From Clostridia bacterium (GTDB lineage: Bacteria; Bacillota; Clostridia; Oscillospirales; Acutalibacteraceae): 64,000 bases of DNA. The translations under genes and the position numbers were made by a program. Each line of letters starts with the position of its first letter. Position 1 is the stretch's first letter. The DNA lies in NCBI GenBank assembly GCA_017473435.1, contig JAFULG010000003.1, positions 156,831 through 220,830 on the forward strand, written 5' to 3'. Shown one piece after another: positions 56,164 through 63,969 of this stretch. A model generated the notes under the pieces. The model was not told the DNA's origin and made no database searches. It saw only the letters and a list, made by a program, of their open reading frames with translations.

Positions 56164-56194
56164 TAAATTACAAAATAAAAAGGAGGAAAATAAA

Positions 56195-57283
56195 ATGGAA
56201 GAAAACTTAAACTATCAGAAGCAGACAAAAGCCTTTATTGCAATTGCAGTAATTGCAAACACACTCTTTTACTCGGTGCTCAGTATTCTGACAAGAGATA
56301 TTGACTACAAAAATCCCACCCTTAATTCGGAGCTTATGCTCCGCCTACCGAGTATAGCTGTTACAATTATCTTATTGACGCTATTATTTTTTATGGGCAA
56401 AAAGCTCACCGATGACAAGAAGAAGGCTCTGATTTTTATGGGCTCCGTTTATTTTGGTGACAGAGTAGTCAGTGCCGTAACGGCATTTTTCTCCTGCGGA
56501 TTGGATGCATTGACCACGCTTCGTTATATTACTCCGAATGTTTTCGGGATTTTAACCGCCGTCATTGAAATCATCGAAATCCCCTTCGTAATTGTTGCCG
56601 CTTACTACGCATTTACTGCCTTTGAAGGACTTAATCCCAAATTTGGCGGCGAAAGCCTCGACCAATCTCAAATGCCGCTTGGAAGGGCGAGAACAAGATA
56701 TTTCGTGTACGAGCTTATCGGCAGCACGGTTATCGGTACTCTTTCAACCTTGCCCACCTTCCTTCTGGGCTTTTTCGCTATGAACAGCCTGTACACAAGC
56801 AACAGTGAAACTTTTACGGTAATTTTAACTCAGATAGCTTCAGCTTTTTCTCCCGCCGTGCTGCTGTTTATTTACATTGCCGGCTACAAGCCCTATAAAA
56901 GCCGCATTGACGGTATGGCATTCATTGCCTGCTCGGGCCTGTCAGGTGAAGTCAGCAGAATTCTCACAAATCTGCTCCTAATTCCGCAAATGCTTTCCTT
57001 AAACAGCCTCACTTCTGGTGCATATGAAATCGAAGCGGAATTGGGCAGCGTGCTGATAAGGGCTGGCTCAACAGGAATTTTAAGCATTCTTACTGTCGTT
57101 ATCTCAATCGGAATATCGCTGTTTATGCTGAAATACTTCTTTCCGCCGATAAAAGTCACCCTCTTCTCAGAGCAGGTCTACACTCCCGAAGCAGCTCACT
57201 TTTCAGACGAAGATATTATCAACCGTGAACAGGAGCTTGCAGCTGAAACCGTGGAAAGTGACGAATTTCGGACAGAATCATAA
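56195..57283 (+). CDS. multi-pass membrane protein, unknown function
   Basis: 362 residues from ATG 56195, chosen for the AAGGAGG site; a longer open frame upstream covers the promoter and is not used. About eight hydrophobic helices are spread through residues 15-335, with a polar loop near 155-165 (PKFGGESLDQSQMPLGRART) and an acidic C-terminal tail (DEDIINREQELAAETVESDE). No signature of a known transporter or enzyme is recognised. It is monocistronic, with its own promoter and a hairpin after the stop. Confidence 0.75.
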   Translation: MEENLNYQKQTKAFIAIAVIANTLFYSVLSILTRDIDYKNPTLNSELMLRLPSIAVTIILLTLLFFMGKKLTDDKKKALIFMGSVYFGDRVVSAVTAFFSCGLDALTTLRYITPNVFGILTAVIEIIEIPFVIVAAYYAFTAFEGLNPKFGGESLDQSQMPLGRARTRYFVYELIGSTVIGTLSTLPTFLLGFFAMNSLYTSNSETFTVILTQIASAFSPAVLLFIYIAGYKPYKSRIDGMAFIACSGLSGEVSRILTNLLLIPQMLSLNSLTSGAYEIEAELGSVLIRAGSTGILSILTVVISIGISLFMLKYFFPPIKVTLFSEQVYTPEAAHFSDEDIINREQELAAETVESDEFRTES

Positions 57284-57297
57284 TAAAGTTTATCTGA

Positions 57298-57322
57298 CCC
57301 ATTGATATTTTTTATCAATGGG
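57298..57322 (+). terminator. hairpin after the membrane protein gene
   Basis: CCCATTGATA pairs with TATCAATGGG around TTTTT. It has no T-run after it and overlaps the next promoter's upstream edge, so it is a weak terminator. Confidence 0.5.
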
Positions 57323-57323
57323 G

Positions 57324-57352
57324 TTGACTATACCTTAAAAATATAGTATCAT
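57324..57352 (+). promoter_or_regulatory. promoter of the SGNH-SLH gene
   Basis: TTGACT (57324-57329), 17 bases, TATCAT (57347-57352), 58 bases before the ATG; CGGAGG precedes the start. Confidence 0.65.
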
Positions 57353-57410
57353 AAATTGAAATGTTAACAATTCGTTAACCGCTTAAATTATCAATCGGAG
57401 GTAATAAAAA

Positions 57411-58769
57411 ATGAAAAAGCTTATGAAAAAATCATTCGCACTTTTTCTTGCCCTCATGCTCATATCAGGCTCATTGGTATGCCTTGCAGCAGCAGAAGCA
57501 GAAAAAGATTTTTCCGACTTCACAGGAAAAAACTATGTTCTTCTCGGTGACAGTATCGCAAGCGGTTGGAGCGATGTAGAAGATATCGAATCACGCTTTA
57601 CCCGTGTTGAAGGCTCCTACGGTGCTTACGTTGCTGACGCCCTCAACGCAAACTACTCACCTATGGCCTGCATCGGCTTCAGAACAGTAGAAATGCGTTA
57701 CATTCTCGAGGAAGACTACGAGGCTGACCGTTTTCTTTACTATTCAATCGACAAAAATCTTATGGATACCGTTTATGCACCCGCAATGATTAACGCCATC
57801 ACAGAAGCTGATCTTATCACACTTAACATTGGCGGTAACGACTGGGGCTCATTCCTCGGCTGGCACGTTTTCGAGGAGCTTGAAAAGGCTGAAACCGAAA
57901 ACGCAGAATTCCTTGCTCAGCTCGAAGAATATCTTGTTGAAGCAGACTTTATCAGCTTTGACACAGTTGTTGAAATAGCATCCTATTGCAACGCTATTCC
58001 CGAGCTTGTACAGATTTTACCCATGGCCCTTAATGAAGGTCTTGAAAACTACTTCGTAAACTGGAACTATATGATCGAGGACATCTATGCTCTCAATCCC
58101 GATGTGACTCTTCTTGTTATCGGTATGTTCGATAATTCTCTTCAGGATCCCGATTCACCTTATGCTTCAGAGAGCAACGGTATTGATACAACTCAGGTTC
58201 TCGGTTCACTCGGACAGACAATTATCGATGTAGCTAATATTCCGATGATTGAAGGCGCTAAGAAATACGGATACACCTTTGTCGATACAACCGGCACTCT
58301 CTGCGAGGAGCATCATCCCAGCCGTACACCCAACGGTGGTCACAGATTTATCGCTGACAAAATTCTTGAAGCTCTTCCCGATTCAAACTTCCCCTTCACA
58401 GACGTTGATAAGGCATCGGCTGAATTTTCTGCAATAGAGTATCTCTCACGCAAGGGCATTATGAAGGGCGTTACAGAAACAACCTTTGCACCTGCTGACA
58501 AGCTTACATCCGCACAGCTTGAAGAGGCTCTTTTCGCAATCACCGGCAAAGAAAACCTTGCTGATAAGTCAAATTCAACTGTATCACGTGTAAATCTCGG
58601 ATTTGCAATATACCGCGCATCAAGCGCTCTTAACCCCGGATTTGTTGGCTTTGCAAAATCCGTTTCACTTTTAATCAGCGTTATGTTCGGTAAAGGTCCC
58701 TTCGGCTTTGCATCATCTGTTACAAGAGGAGAAGCAGCTGTAACACTTATGTATCTTATTAACAAATAA
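57411..58769 (+). CDS. secreted SGNH/GDSL hydrolase with C-terminal SLH-like region
   Basis: 452 residues. A signal peptide ends near 25-30 (SLVCLAAAEA). The esterase domain (about 38-325) has block I YVLLGDSIASGW near 42, block III ITLNIGGNDWGSF near 141, and the catalytic pair in CEEHHPSRTPNGGHRFIADK near 300. The C-terminal 130 residues hold an S-layer-homology-like module (PFTDVDKASAEFSAIEYLSR then KGIMKGVTETTFAPADKLTS), which would tie it to the cell wall. It probably removes acyl groups from surface or dietary glycans. The R4 repeat follows the stop. Confidence 0.88.
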   Translation: MKKLMKKSFALFLALMLISGSLVCLAAAEAEKDFSDFTGKNYVLLGDSIASGWSDVEDIESRFTRVEGSYGAYVADALNANYSPMACIGFRTVEMRYILEEDYEADRFLYYSIDKNLMDTVYAPAMINAITEADLITLNIGGNDWGSFLGWHVFEELEKAETENAEFLAQLEEYLVEADFISFDTVVEIASYCNAIPELVQILPMALNEGLENYFVNWNYMIEDIYALNPDVTLLVIGMFDNSLQDPDSPYASESNGIDTTQVLGSLGQTIIDVANIPMIEGAKKYGYTFVDTTGTLCEEHHPSRTPNGGHRFIADKILEALPDSNFPFTDVDKASAEFSAIEYLSRKGIMKGVTETTFAPADKLTSAQLEEALFAITGKENLADKSNSTVSRVNLGFAIYRASSALNPGFVGFAKSVSLLISVMFGKGPFGFASSVTRGEAAVTLMYLINK

Positions 58770-58783
58770 TCCTACGAAAAAGA

Positions 58784-58881
58784 CTGTAACAAAAATACAG
58801 TCCTCATAAATATGATAAAAAGGGTTTCTTGCTGATAAACGTGCAAGAAACCCTTTAAATATTACAAAACTTAAAAATTAT
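58784..58881 (+). repeat. tandem-hairpin repeat, family R4, copy 2
   Basis: GACTGTA/TACAGTC hairpin, spacer CCTCATAAA, then AAAGGGTTTCTTGC/GCAAGAAACCCTTT and an AAAACTTAAAAAT tail. It matches copy 1 (33751-33846) in order, spacing and tail, while both stems carry paired changes. Confidence 0.75.
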
Positions 58882-58894
58882 GCTTTTGATTTTA

Positions 58895-58962
58895 TGCAGT
58901 AACCAAGCCTCGCCTCTCTTTGTACCGTTTCGGGGAAGCTTGTTTATACTGCAGTTTTTTAT
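58895..58962 (+). terminator. long-stem terminator-like hairpin before tspO
   Basis: TGCAGTA (58895-58901) and ACCAAGC pair with GCTTGTT and TACTGCA (58947-58953), enclosing a 29-base loop, followed by GTTTTTTATTTG. It is oriented for the plus strand and may end the transcript that passes through R4. Confidence 0.6.
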
Positions 58963-59438
58963 TTGTTGAGCATCCAGACTCCGTAATTTAGATAAGCCGC
59001 AAAGGTTACCCACAAAAGATAAGGTATCTGCAACAGACCTGCAAGCTTATCACTTTTGTAAAACTGCACAATCATAATAAGAATCAGCACCCACAAGGCG
59101 ATAATCCACAAAAACGCAAGACCGTATGCCTGAAAGTTAAAAAACAGTACACTCCAGAAGAAATTAAAAAACAGCTGAATAGCATAAACAATCATACTCC
59201 GGTTACGCATACGTGAATTATCCGTCAGCCACACTCTTGCGGCACTTATCGCCATAAGCGCAAAAAGAATGCTCCACACAATAGGAAAGACTATTTCAGG
59301 AGGGGTCAGAGCCGGCTTTTCAGCGGACCCGTAGCTTTCCATACCCATGTTGGTCAGTAAAGCCGAAAGGCCGCCCACGGCACCTGTAATAAGCAAAAAC
59401 ACGCCGTAAACCTTCAGCTTACTTTTATCGATTTTCAT
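58959..59438 (-). CDS. TspO/MBR family protein
   Basis: 159 residues, five helices, usual TspO length. Family marks are KPALTPPEIVFPIVWSILFA near 38, RVWLTDN, and the Trp/Asn-rich end FFNFFWSVLFFNFQAYGLAF near 88 with WVTFAAYLNYGVW at the C-terminus. TspO binds porphyrins and helps in stress or tetrapyrrole handling. AAGGGGTGATAAT precedes the ATG. It is monocistronic. Confidence 0.93.
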   Translation of the reverse strand: MKIDKSKLKVYGVFLLITGAVGGLSALLTNMGMESYGSAEKPALTPPEIVFPIVWSILFALMAISAARVWLTDNSRMRNRSMIVYAIQLFFNFFWSVLFFNFQAYGLAFLWIIALWVLILIMIVQFYKSDKLAGLLQIPYLLWVTFAAYLNYGVWMLNK

Positions 59439-59584
59439 ATTATCACCCCTTATATGATATGCCGTTTCAAGAAGGATTATACTGTAAAATATAACGCAAC
59501 CGATAATGTCGACATTCCATAAGAAAGTGTTTGTTACCCAAAGAAAATTCCCTTTATTAACGCCGGGAAACAGCCCTGTTTTTC

Positions 59585-61057
59585 TTATTCCGTTTTTCCA
59601 ACGGTTTCTGCAGAAGGACTCTCCGTAAGCTTTTTATTTTTTTCTTTTTTATTCGTTATTTTCAGGTTAAGGAAAATAAGTATTCCGCCCATTAAAAGCA
59701 GTACACAACCCTTTACAAGTAAATCTGCATCAAGACCGGTGAGCAGTATAATTGCAAGCACAGCAATTGAAACAAAGCCGAGGTTAAGGGAATAAAGTCG
59801 GTTTTCCTTGAGGCCCTGCATAATGAAAACAAGAGCAAAACCGAAAACCAAGAGGGCAACCGCATAAACCGAGGCATTGTGAATTTTAACCGTGAGTGAA
59901 TCAGCCTCCTCAGGTATCATACTGTAAACGGCAGAGTGAATTGCAGAAACAACGGCACCTGCGGCAAGTATAGCTGACTGAAGCTTTTTAAAGGTGTTCT
60001 GCCTGAGTGTTTCTCTGTTCACATACCAGGCAAAAGCAAAGGCGAGAACCGATGCTATCAGAACGGGAAATTCCGCCTTCTGTGAACCGCCGACAAGGTC
60101 TCCCTGGGTTATGAGATAGGAGTGTAAAGCTACAGTGCTTCCGACTGTACCGAAAAGATAAATCGGATCGGTGATATCCTTATCCCTTTCAAGTATATTG
60201 CAAACAGCAAAAACCGAGAGCAATGCCACAAAAGGATTGATTCCTCCATAATTAATAAATATTTCGTAAATATAGTAAACCGTTGTTAAAAGGGTAACTG
60301 CCTGGCTGTGTCTATACCTTCCGCAACCGAGGTTTTTACCGTAAAACGTCACAAAAAGAACACCGATTACAAGAGCACCCGTCACAATTGCAATTGTAAG
60401 GATATTCGACTTTGCGGAATATTCCCAAAGAATATTCATTACAAAGGCCATTGTCCCATAAATAAATGTAAGAGCGGACATGCTTTTCATTGTAAGCAGA
60501 ACAGGTAAGGTCAGCGCAATAAGCAATAGTCCAATTTTCATTCCGCCGAGGTTATACTCAAACAGCTCATTGACAAAAAGGAGGGAAATCCAGTTTCCTA
60601 TTGCCCACGCTGAGGCTGAAAGCTCTTCCAAAAAGGCGTCACCGTTCATTTTAATCAGCACATATATCGCAAAAGCGGCACCTAGTGCCATGGGAACAAC
60701 AGCAAAGACAGTTTTACCCACCATAGGAATGTGCTCCCAGCTCCACACAAGTATAAGTATCGCACCGGCAAGCAGCATGAGCCCGCCGAGAATTGAAAGC
60801 ACAACTGTAGCGGTGCTTACATAAGCCTTTTCCGTGTCGTCTGTTTTTACATTTCTCTTTTCTCCGTAGATAAGCTCCTCTATTGAAACTCCGAGAGCAT
60901 CGGCAAGAGTTCCTATCATTTCTATATCGGGCTGGGTTCTGCCCGTTTCCCAGCTTGAAATTGCCTGACGGCTGACATTTACGGTTTTTGCAAAAGCCTC
61001 CTGGGTTATACCTTTTGCCGTACGCAGGCGTTTTATGTTGTATGCAATTTTTGACAT
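59585..61057 (-). CDS. XRE-type regulator fused to a multi-pass membrane domain
   Basis: 490 residues from ATG 61057 (AGAGGTG 6 bases upstream; two more in-frame starts lie just before). A helix-turn-helix domain fills residues 1-65 (NIKRLRTAKGITQEAFAKTV then VSRQAISSWETGRTQPDIEM). After a short linker come about twelve hydrophobic segments (85-475), like the DUF2157-type membrane regions, and a charged tail. Such fusions are thought to sense membrane or envelope state and bind DNA from the membrane; the target is unknown. Confidence 0.82.
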   Translation of the reverse strand: MSKIAYNIKRLRTAKGITQEAFAKTVNVSRQAISSWETGRTQPDIEMIGTLADALGVSIEELIYGEKRNVKTDDTEKAYVSTATVVLSILGGLMLLAGAILILVWSWEHIPMVGKTVFAVVPMALGAAFAIYVLIKMNGDAFLEELSASAWAIGNWISLLFVNELFEYNLGGMKIGLLLIALTLPVLLTMKSMSALTFIYGTMAFVMNILWEYSAKSNILTIAIVTGALVIGVLFVTFYGKNLGCGRYRHSQAVTLLTTVYYIYEIFINYGGINPFVALLSVFAVCNILERDKDITDPIYLFGTVGSTVALHSYLITQGDLVGGSQKAEFPVLIASVLAFAFAWYVNRETLRQNTFKKLQSAILAAGAVVSAIHSAVYSMIPEEADSLTVKIHNASVYAVALLVFGFALVFIMQGLKENRLYSLNLGFVSIAVLAIILLTGLDADLLVKGCVLLLMGGILIFLNLKITNKKEKNKKLTESPSAETVGKTE

Positions 61058-61173
61058 ACGCATCACCTCTTGCCTCCTTTATATCACATTGCAAGCTATT
61101 TGTCTACAATAAAAAAGAAAATAACGCTCTACAATCTGTGGCAGAGCATTATTTCACTGTAGCATATTTATTT

Positions 61174-61578
61174 TCATCCGCCTGCACACTTTTTGCAGGG
61201 AGTTAATCCGAGCATCGTTGATTCATCAACGGTTGACTCTATTCTGTTTACGCCTGCGCAGTCAGGATCAAGATGGTATCTTTTACCTGTAGGAGTTCTG
61301 TACACCATATCAGATACATCCGCTTGGGTTGACTTTATTGTTGTGGCGCTTGTCGATGAAGCCTCACTACTTGTCACAACATCATAAACAACTCTTTGTT
61401 GAATTGTCTCAGCGAGATTTTCTGTAGACATCTGTGTAGTCTCAGTTCTTGAAATTTTTTCAGAGGCTTTATTAACCCTCGCATCAAAATCAACCCTACC
61501 GATTGTAAGTCCGAAAACAAATGCAATCATAACTGCAAAAATATTTACTTTAACGTTTTTCTCTCTTGTTTCTTTCAT
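61174..61578 (-). CDS. membrane-anchored protein with Ada-like Cys motif
   Basis: 134 residues from ATG 61578, chosen for AAGGTGATAAGC. One helix near 10-30 (VNIFAVMIAFVFGLTIG) anchors it; a polar Ser/Thr stretch follows. The end carries GKRYHLDPDCAGVNRI and then LGLTPCKKCAGG, the YHxxxC...PCxxC pattern found at the end of secreted nucleases and comEC/YhcR-like proteins and in Ada metal-binding domains. It likely binds a metal. Function unknown. Confidence 0.75.
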   Translation of the reverse strand: MKETREKNVKVNIFAVMIAFVFGLTIGRVDFDARVNKASEKISRTETTQMSTENLAETIQQRVVYDVVTSSEASSTSATTIKSTQADVSDMVYRTPTGKRYHLDPDCAGVNRIESTVDESTMLGLTPCKKCAGG

Positions 61579-61676
61579 GCTTATCACCTTGATATAATTT
61601 TATAAGAAAAAAGAGGAGTTGTCAATGCAAAAAATAACGCCCCTTAAAGACGAAAGAATAAATATCATATAAAAAG

Positions 61677-61942
61677 AAATAACCCCCGGTACCGATGTTT
61701 CTTTACACATCATAAATGGTACGGGGGGTTATTTCTGTTCTGTCTTATTATCTAACTTCATTTGGTCAACCTCTCTTTCTGCAGAATGGTTATCTTCACT
61801 TTTTCTTGCCCTGCACTCTTGTTTTAGGTTTATTTTCTTTATTAAGCTTTTTGTTTTTTTATATTTATCTATTTATTCATGCAAGGCTGTTATGAAGATT
61901 TTGGTTATTACCTGTACATTGGTATCACCTTTCCCTTTCTGT
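61677..61942 (-). ncRNA. candidate leftward small transcript with no clear gene
   Basis: A promoter on the minus strand (next entry) and a strong hairpin at 61677-61737 (AGAAATAACCCCCGGTACC with GGTACGGGGGGTTATTTCT, one mismatch) bound about 265 bases. Inside are a perfect ribosome site before a 3-codon frame (MYR, stop) at about plus 61911-61922 and another before a 10-codon frame (MKLDNKTEQK) ending near 61732; no longer frame has a start. It could be an RNA, a leader-peptide transcript or a decayed gene. Confidence 0.5.
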
Positions 61943-61948
61943 GACTAA

Positions 61949-61977
61949 ATAATACCATAAAGAATTCCACATTTCAA
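61949..61977 (-). promoter_or_regulatory. sigma-A promoter of the candidate transcript
   Basis: On the minus strand TTGAAA (plus 61972-61977), 17 bases, TATTAT (plus 61949-61954). Confidence 0.7.
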
Positions 61978-62052
61978 TACACTTTTTGTACAAAGTTAAC
62001 TATAGTATTTTTATGCAAGAGGGAGAAAGTATAACAAACGATATTAAAAGCA

Positions 62053-62122
62053 TTGACATTTATAGGTTTGATTTGATATGATAGATTTGTTGGGGTGCAA
62101 AATACACCCCTGTTTTTTATTT
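62053..62122 (+). promoter_or_regulatory. promoter firing straight into a terminator
   Basis: TTGACA (62053-62058), 18 bases, TATGAT (62077-62082), then after about 9 bases GGGGTG-CAAAATA-CACCCC followed by TGTTTTTTATTTTTTT. The transcript would be only about 30-35 bases. It points towards the 3' end of the methyltransferase gene. Confidence 0.55.
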
Positions 62123-62863
62123 TTTTATGCCCTTATAAATATAGTAAGGTTTTGAAAAAATATACTGTCCATCTTTTTGTGATGATTTCAGATTTTCAAT
62201 AAACTCATCATATTCTTCTTTATTGAGTGCACCTGTATTTTCTTTGTAAAGCCAAGCTATATCCATGCTTAAATCATAACCGAATTTGCCTTCTGTGTAC
62301 TCTGTTTCAACAACATTGAAAACGCTGACGGAGCTTTCAAATAATTTGCTCTTATTGAAGAATCCATACATTCTTCTTCCGATCCAGCTGTCAAGATCAT
62401 CCATCCACGGCTGTTTTGTAGCCGCATAGGCGTGAACCGCTTTGGTGATGAGTTCCTTGTTTTCACCGTTATAGGTAACGCTGTCCCAATCACAGTTTAC
62501 AGAAATGACCGTACCGCCGGGCTTTAAAATTCTGTGTATTTCGCTAACTAACAGCTCCTTATCCGTCACACATTCAAACATATCCTTTGTGAAAACAAAG
62601 TCAAATGTATTGTCGGCGAACTTAAGCTTTTTTCCGCAATTCATAACCTTAAGCTTAATCGGCTTTTTATATTCAACATCTTTAAACCATTTATCCGTTA
62701 TATCCACACCAACAGCCGATTTAATTATATCGGGAAAAGCTTCCTGAAAAGCCAGAAGAAAGGTTGCATCCTTGCAGCCCAAATCTGCAATTTCTGCATT
62801 ATCAGGTAAGTCGGTTTGTTCCGAAATTGCTTTGAATAACGCTTTATATTTAAAATTGTCCAT
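62117..62863 (-). CDS. class I SAM-dependent methyltransferase, attenuator-controlled
   Basis: 248 residues from ATG 62863 (CGGAGGTTATTACA before it; the open frame runs 15 codons further into the terminator stem). The SAM-binding motif is AEIADLGCKDATFLLAFQEA near 23, the acidic second strand is AVGVDITDKWF near 50, and FDFVFTKDMFECVTDKELLV near 87 with LKPGGTVISVNCDWDSV near 112 is typical of UbiE/YcgJ-type enzymes. It is not an Erm protein. The substrate is unknown, but the leader-peptide attenuator upstream suggests a ribosome-targeting antibiotic as inducer and perhaps as substrate. Confidence 0.85.
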   Translation of the reverse strand: MDNFKYKALFKAISEQTDLPDNAEIADLGCKDATFLLAFQEAFPDIIKSAVGVDITDKWFKDVEYKKPIKLKVMNCGKKLKFADNTFDFVFTKDMFECVTDKELLVSEIHRILKPGGTVISVNCDWDSVTYNGENKELITKAVHAYAATKQPWMDDLDSWIGRRMYGFFNKSKLFESSVSVFNVVETEYTEGKFGYDLSMDIAWLYKENTGALNKEEYDEFIENLKSSQKDGQYIFSKPYYIYKGIKK

Positions 62864-62881
62864 TGTAATAACCTCCGAAAT

Positions 62882-62923
62882 AAAATAAAAAATACTGTCA
62901 ACAGCCATGTGCCGTTAACAGTA
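62882..62923 (-). terminator. attenuator terminator before the methyltransferase gene
   Basis: On the minus strand ACTGTTAACGG pairs with GGCTGTTGACAGT (plus 62894-62922), followed by ATTTTTTATTTTATTT, right before the ribosome site. Plus 62904-62913 (minus GGCACATGGC), spanning the loop and stem, can instead pair with minus GCTATGTGCC (plus 62959-62968), which would break the terminator. Confidence 0.75.
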
Positions 62924-62999
62924 GTATAAAAGGAAAACTTTTCTTTATTACTCTATTAGGCACATAGCAAAGTGAGCCCGTACCCGTTAAAGATACAAG

Positions 63000-63035
63000 C
63001 TATCTTCGTCTGCGTCGAATAGTAATAAAGAACAT
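63000..63035 (-). CDS. 11-codon leader peptide with five C-terminal arginines
   Basis: On the minus strand GGAGGG, 6 bases, ATG, then the frame MFFITIRRRRR and TAG. Arginine codons are CGA CGC AGA CGA AGA. It lies between the promoter (63064-63091) and the attenuator of the methyltransferase gene. Arg/Lys-x-Arg/Lys nascent motifs are known macrolide-dependent stall sites. The end of the frame (AAGATA) pairs with TATCTT just after the stop, so a stalled ribosome would open that stem. Confidence 0.75.
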   Translation of the reverse strand: MFFITIRRRRR

Positions 63036-63063
63036 TCTTTTCCCTCCGTTGTCGGTTTTGGAT

Positions 63064-63091
63064 ATTATAGCACATATTTCGGAAAATGCAA
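63064..63091 (-). promoter_or_regulatory. promoter of the leader-methyltransferase transcript
   Basis: On the minus strand TTGCAT (plus 63086-63091), 16 bases, TATAAT (plus 63064-63069). It starts just behind the stop of the XRE gene, about 26 bases before the leader peptide ATG. Confidence 0.75.
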
Positions 63092-63100
63092 GGTAAATTT

Positions 63101-63628
63101 TCATTTCAGCCCATACCGTTCGCAAAAATCAACCACTATATTTTTAAACCTCTCATGCCTGAAGCTGTTTTTCACATCACTGATATCGACATACATCCCC
63201 TGAATAAGATTCTGAATTACTGCTTCCGCAACAAAGGCCTCAAAGGCATATTCATCCTGAAAGGCCCTCTCTATATCCGTGTTTATTTTTGTATTTATAC
63301 CTTCCACAGCGGATCGGTAAATCAGGTTTTCCTTTCCGAGGTGTTCTCCCATTTCCTTCAGACAGTCAAGCCCCGCCTTCATATCAGAAACGGTAATTTT
63401 ACCTTTATACTCAAGCTGCTTTTCACCGCCGAGCAGAATATTATCAATGCTTGTTTCAAGCACCCTCGCAAGGTCGGGCAGAACGGTAATATCAGGCAGA
63501 GTCTCACCTCGCTCCCATTTGCTGACTGCCTGAAAGGTAACGCCTACTCTTTCTCCTAATTCGTTCTGGGTAAGGCCCTTCGATTTGCGTAATGCAGAAA
63601 TCTGCTCTGCAATTTTTGATGTATTCAT
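63101..63628 (-). CDS. XRE-family transcriptional regulator
   Basis: 175 residues: a helix-turn-helix domain (about 5-62, ISALRKSKGLTQNELGERVG then VTFQAVSKWERGETLPDITV) and a helical C-terminal region (about 75-175) with no known ligand-binding signature. GAGGAGG lies 8 bases before the ATG. A perfect palindrome ACTGTTAACAGT (63650-63661) lies beside its -10 box, suggesting autoregulation. It could regulate the leader-methyltransferase unit downstream, which nevertheless has its own promoter. Confidence 0.88.
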   Translation of the reverse strand: MNTSKIAEQISALRKSKGLTQNELGERVGVTFQAVSKWERGETLPDITVLPDLARVLETSIDNILLGGEKQLEYKGKITVSDMKAGLDCLKEMGEHLGKENLIYRSAVEGINTKINTDIERAFQDEYAFEAFVAEAVIQNLIQGMYVDISDVKNSFRHERFKNIVVDFCERYGLK

Positions 63629-63649
63629 ATTAAAAACCTCCTCGTGTTT

Positions 63650-63691
63650 ACTGTTAACAGTATAGCATGAGGAGGTGGGGTTGTAAATAAC
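63650..63691 (-). promoter_or_regulatory. promoter and palindrome of the XRE gene
   Basis: On the minus strand TTTACA, 17 bases, TATACT, with the perfect 12-base palindrome ACTGTTAACAGT (plus 63650-63661) overlapping the -10 end and start site. Confidence 0.6.
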
Positions 63692-63737
63692 TTGGTGAGG
63701 GAGGTTTAAGCAATGTTTTTCAACCGAACACTAAGCC

Positions 63738-63752
63738 TCGAACCTGTGACAC
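63738..63752 (-). repeat. 15-base copy of a tRNA T-arm
   Basis: CTCGAACCTGTGACA here is identical to 63986-64000, which is the T arm of the partial tRNA at the window end. It may be a tRNA fragment carried by the neighbouring repeat or an attachment-site remnant. Confidence 0.5.
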
Positions 63753-63760
63753 CTCGACTT

Positions 63761-63894
63761 GCGGTTCCCAAAATCGCTTATCGGCTTGGAGCGCCGAGCG
63801 ATTTTGACCGCTACGCTGTTCAAAGGCTCCCTGCATCTGCCGCAGGCAGCGGGAGCCTTTGAACCAGTTAACAGCTCGCGACGCGGCTGTTAAC
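63761..63894. repeat. structured repeat, family R1, with two further hairpins
   Basis: First hairpin 63761-63811: outer GCGGT/ACCGC, inner CAAAATCGCT and GCGATTTTG, CGGC/GCCG, apical TTGGAGC. It is the counterpart of 6588-6639, with arms changed in a pairing-preserving way. Then GTTCAAAGGCTCCC/GGGAGCCTTTGAAC (63818-63864) and GTTAACAGC/GCTGTTAAC (63867-63894). An open frame across it is an artefact of the repeat. Confidence 0.7.
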
Positions 63895-63931
63895 CTACGA
63901 AAATACAAATTTGAATTCTATCTGATACATG

Positions 63932-63969
63932 AAAAAAGACAGACACCCTTTTGGGTATCTGTCTTTTTT
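63932..63969 (-). terminator. terminator of the partial tRNA gene
   Basis: AAAAAAGACAGACACCC, loop TTTT, GGGTATCTGTCTTTTTT (one mismatch). On the minus strand it directly follows the tRNA. Confidence 0.9.

Noticed and set aside
55925-56194. Extended N-terminus of the 56195 membrane protein
   Set aside because: The extension spans the divergent gene's start, a promoter and the ribosome site; ATG 56195 follows a consensus AAGGAGG.
62117-62863. Erm-type 23S rRNA methyltransferase
   Set aside because: The leader suggests it, but the protein lacks the Erm N-terminal pattern and the NIPY-type motif; it resembles UbiE-like enzymes.
63720-63908. 62-codon leftward frame near the window end
   Set aside because: It coincides with the R1 repeat and two hairpins; composition follows the repeat and not coding use.
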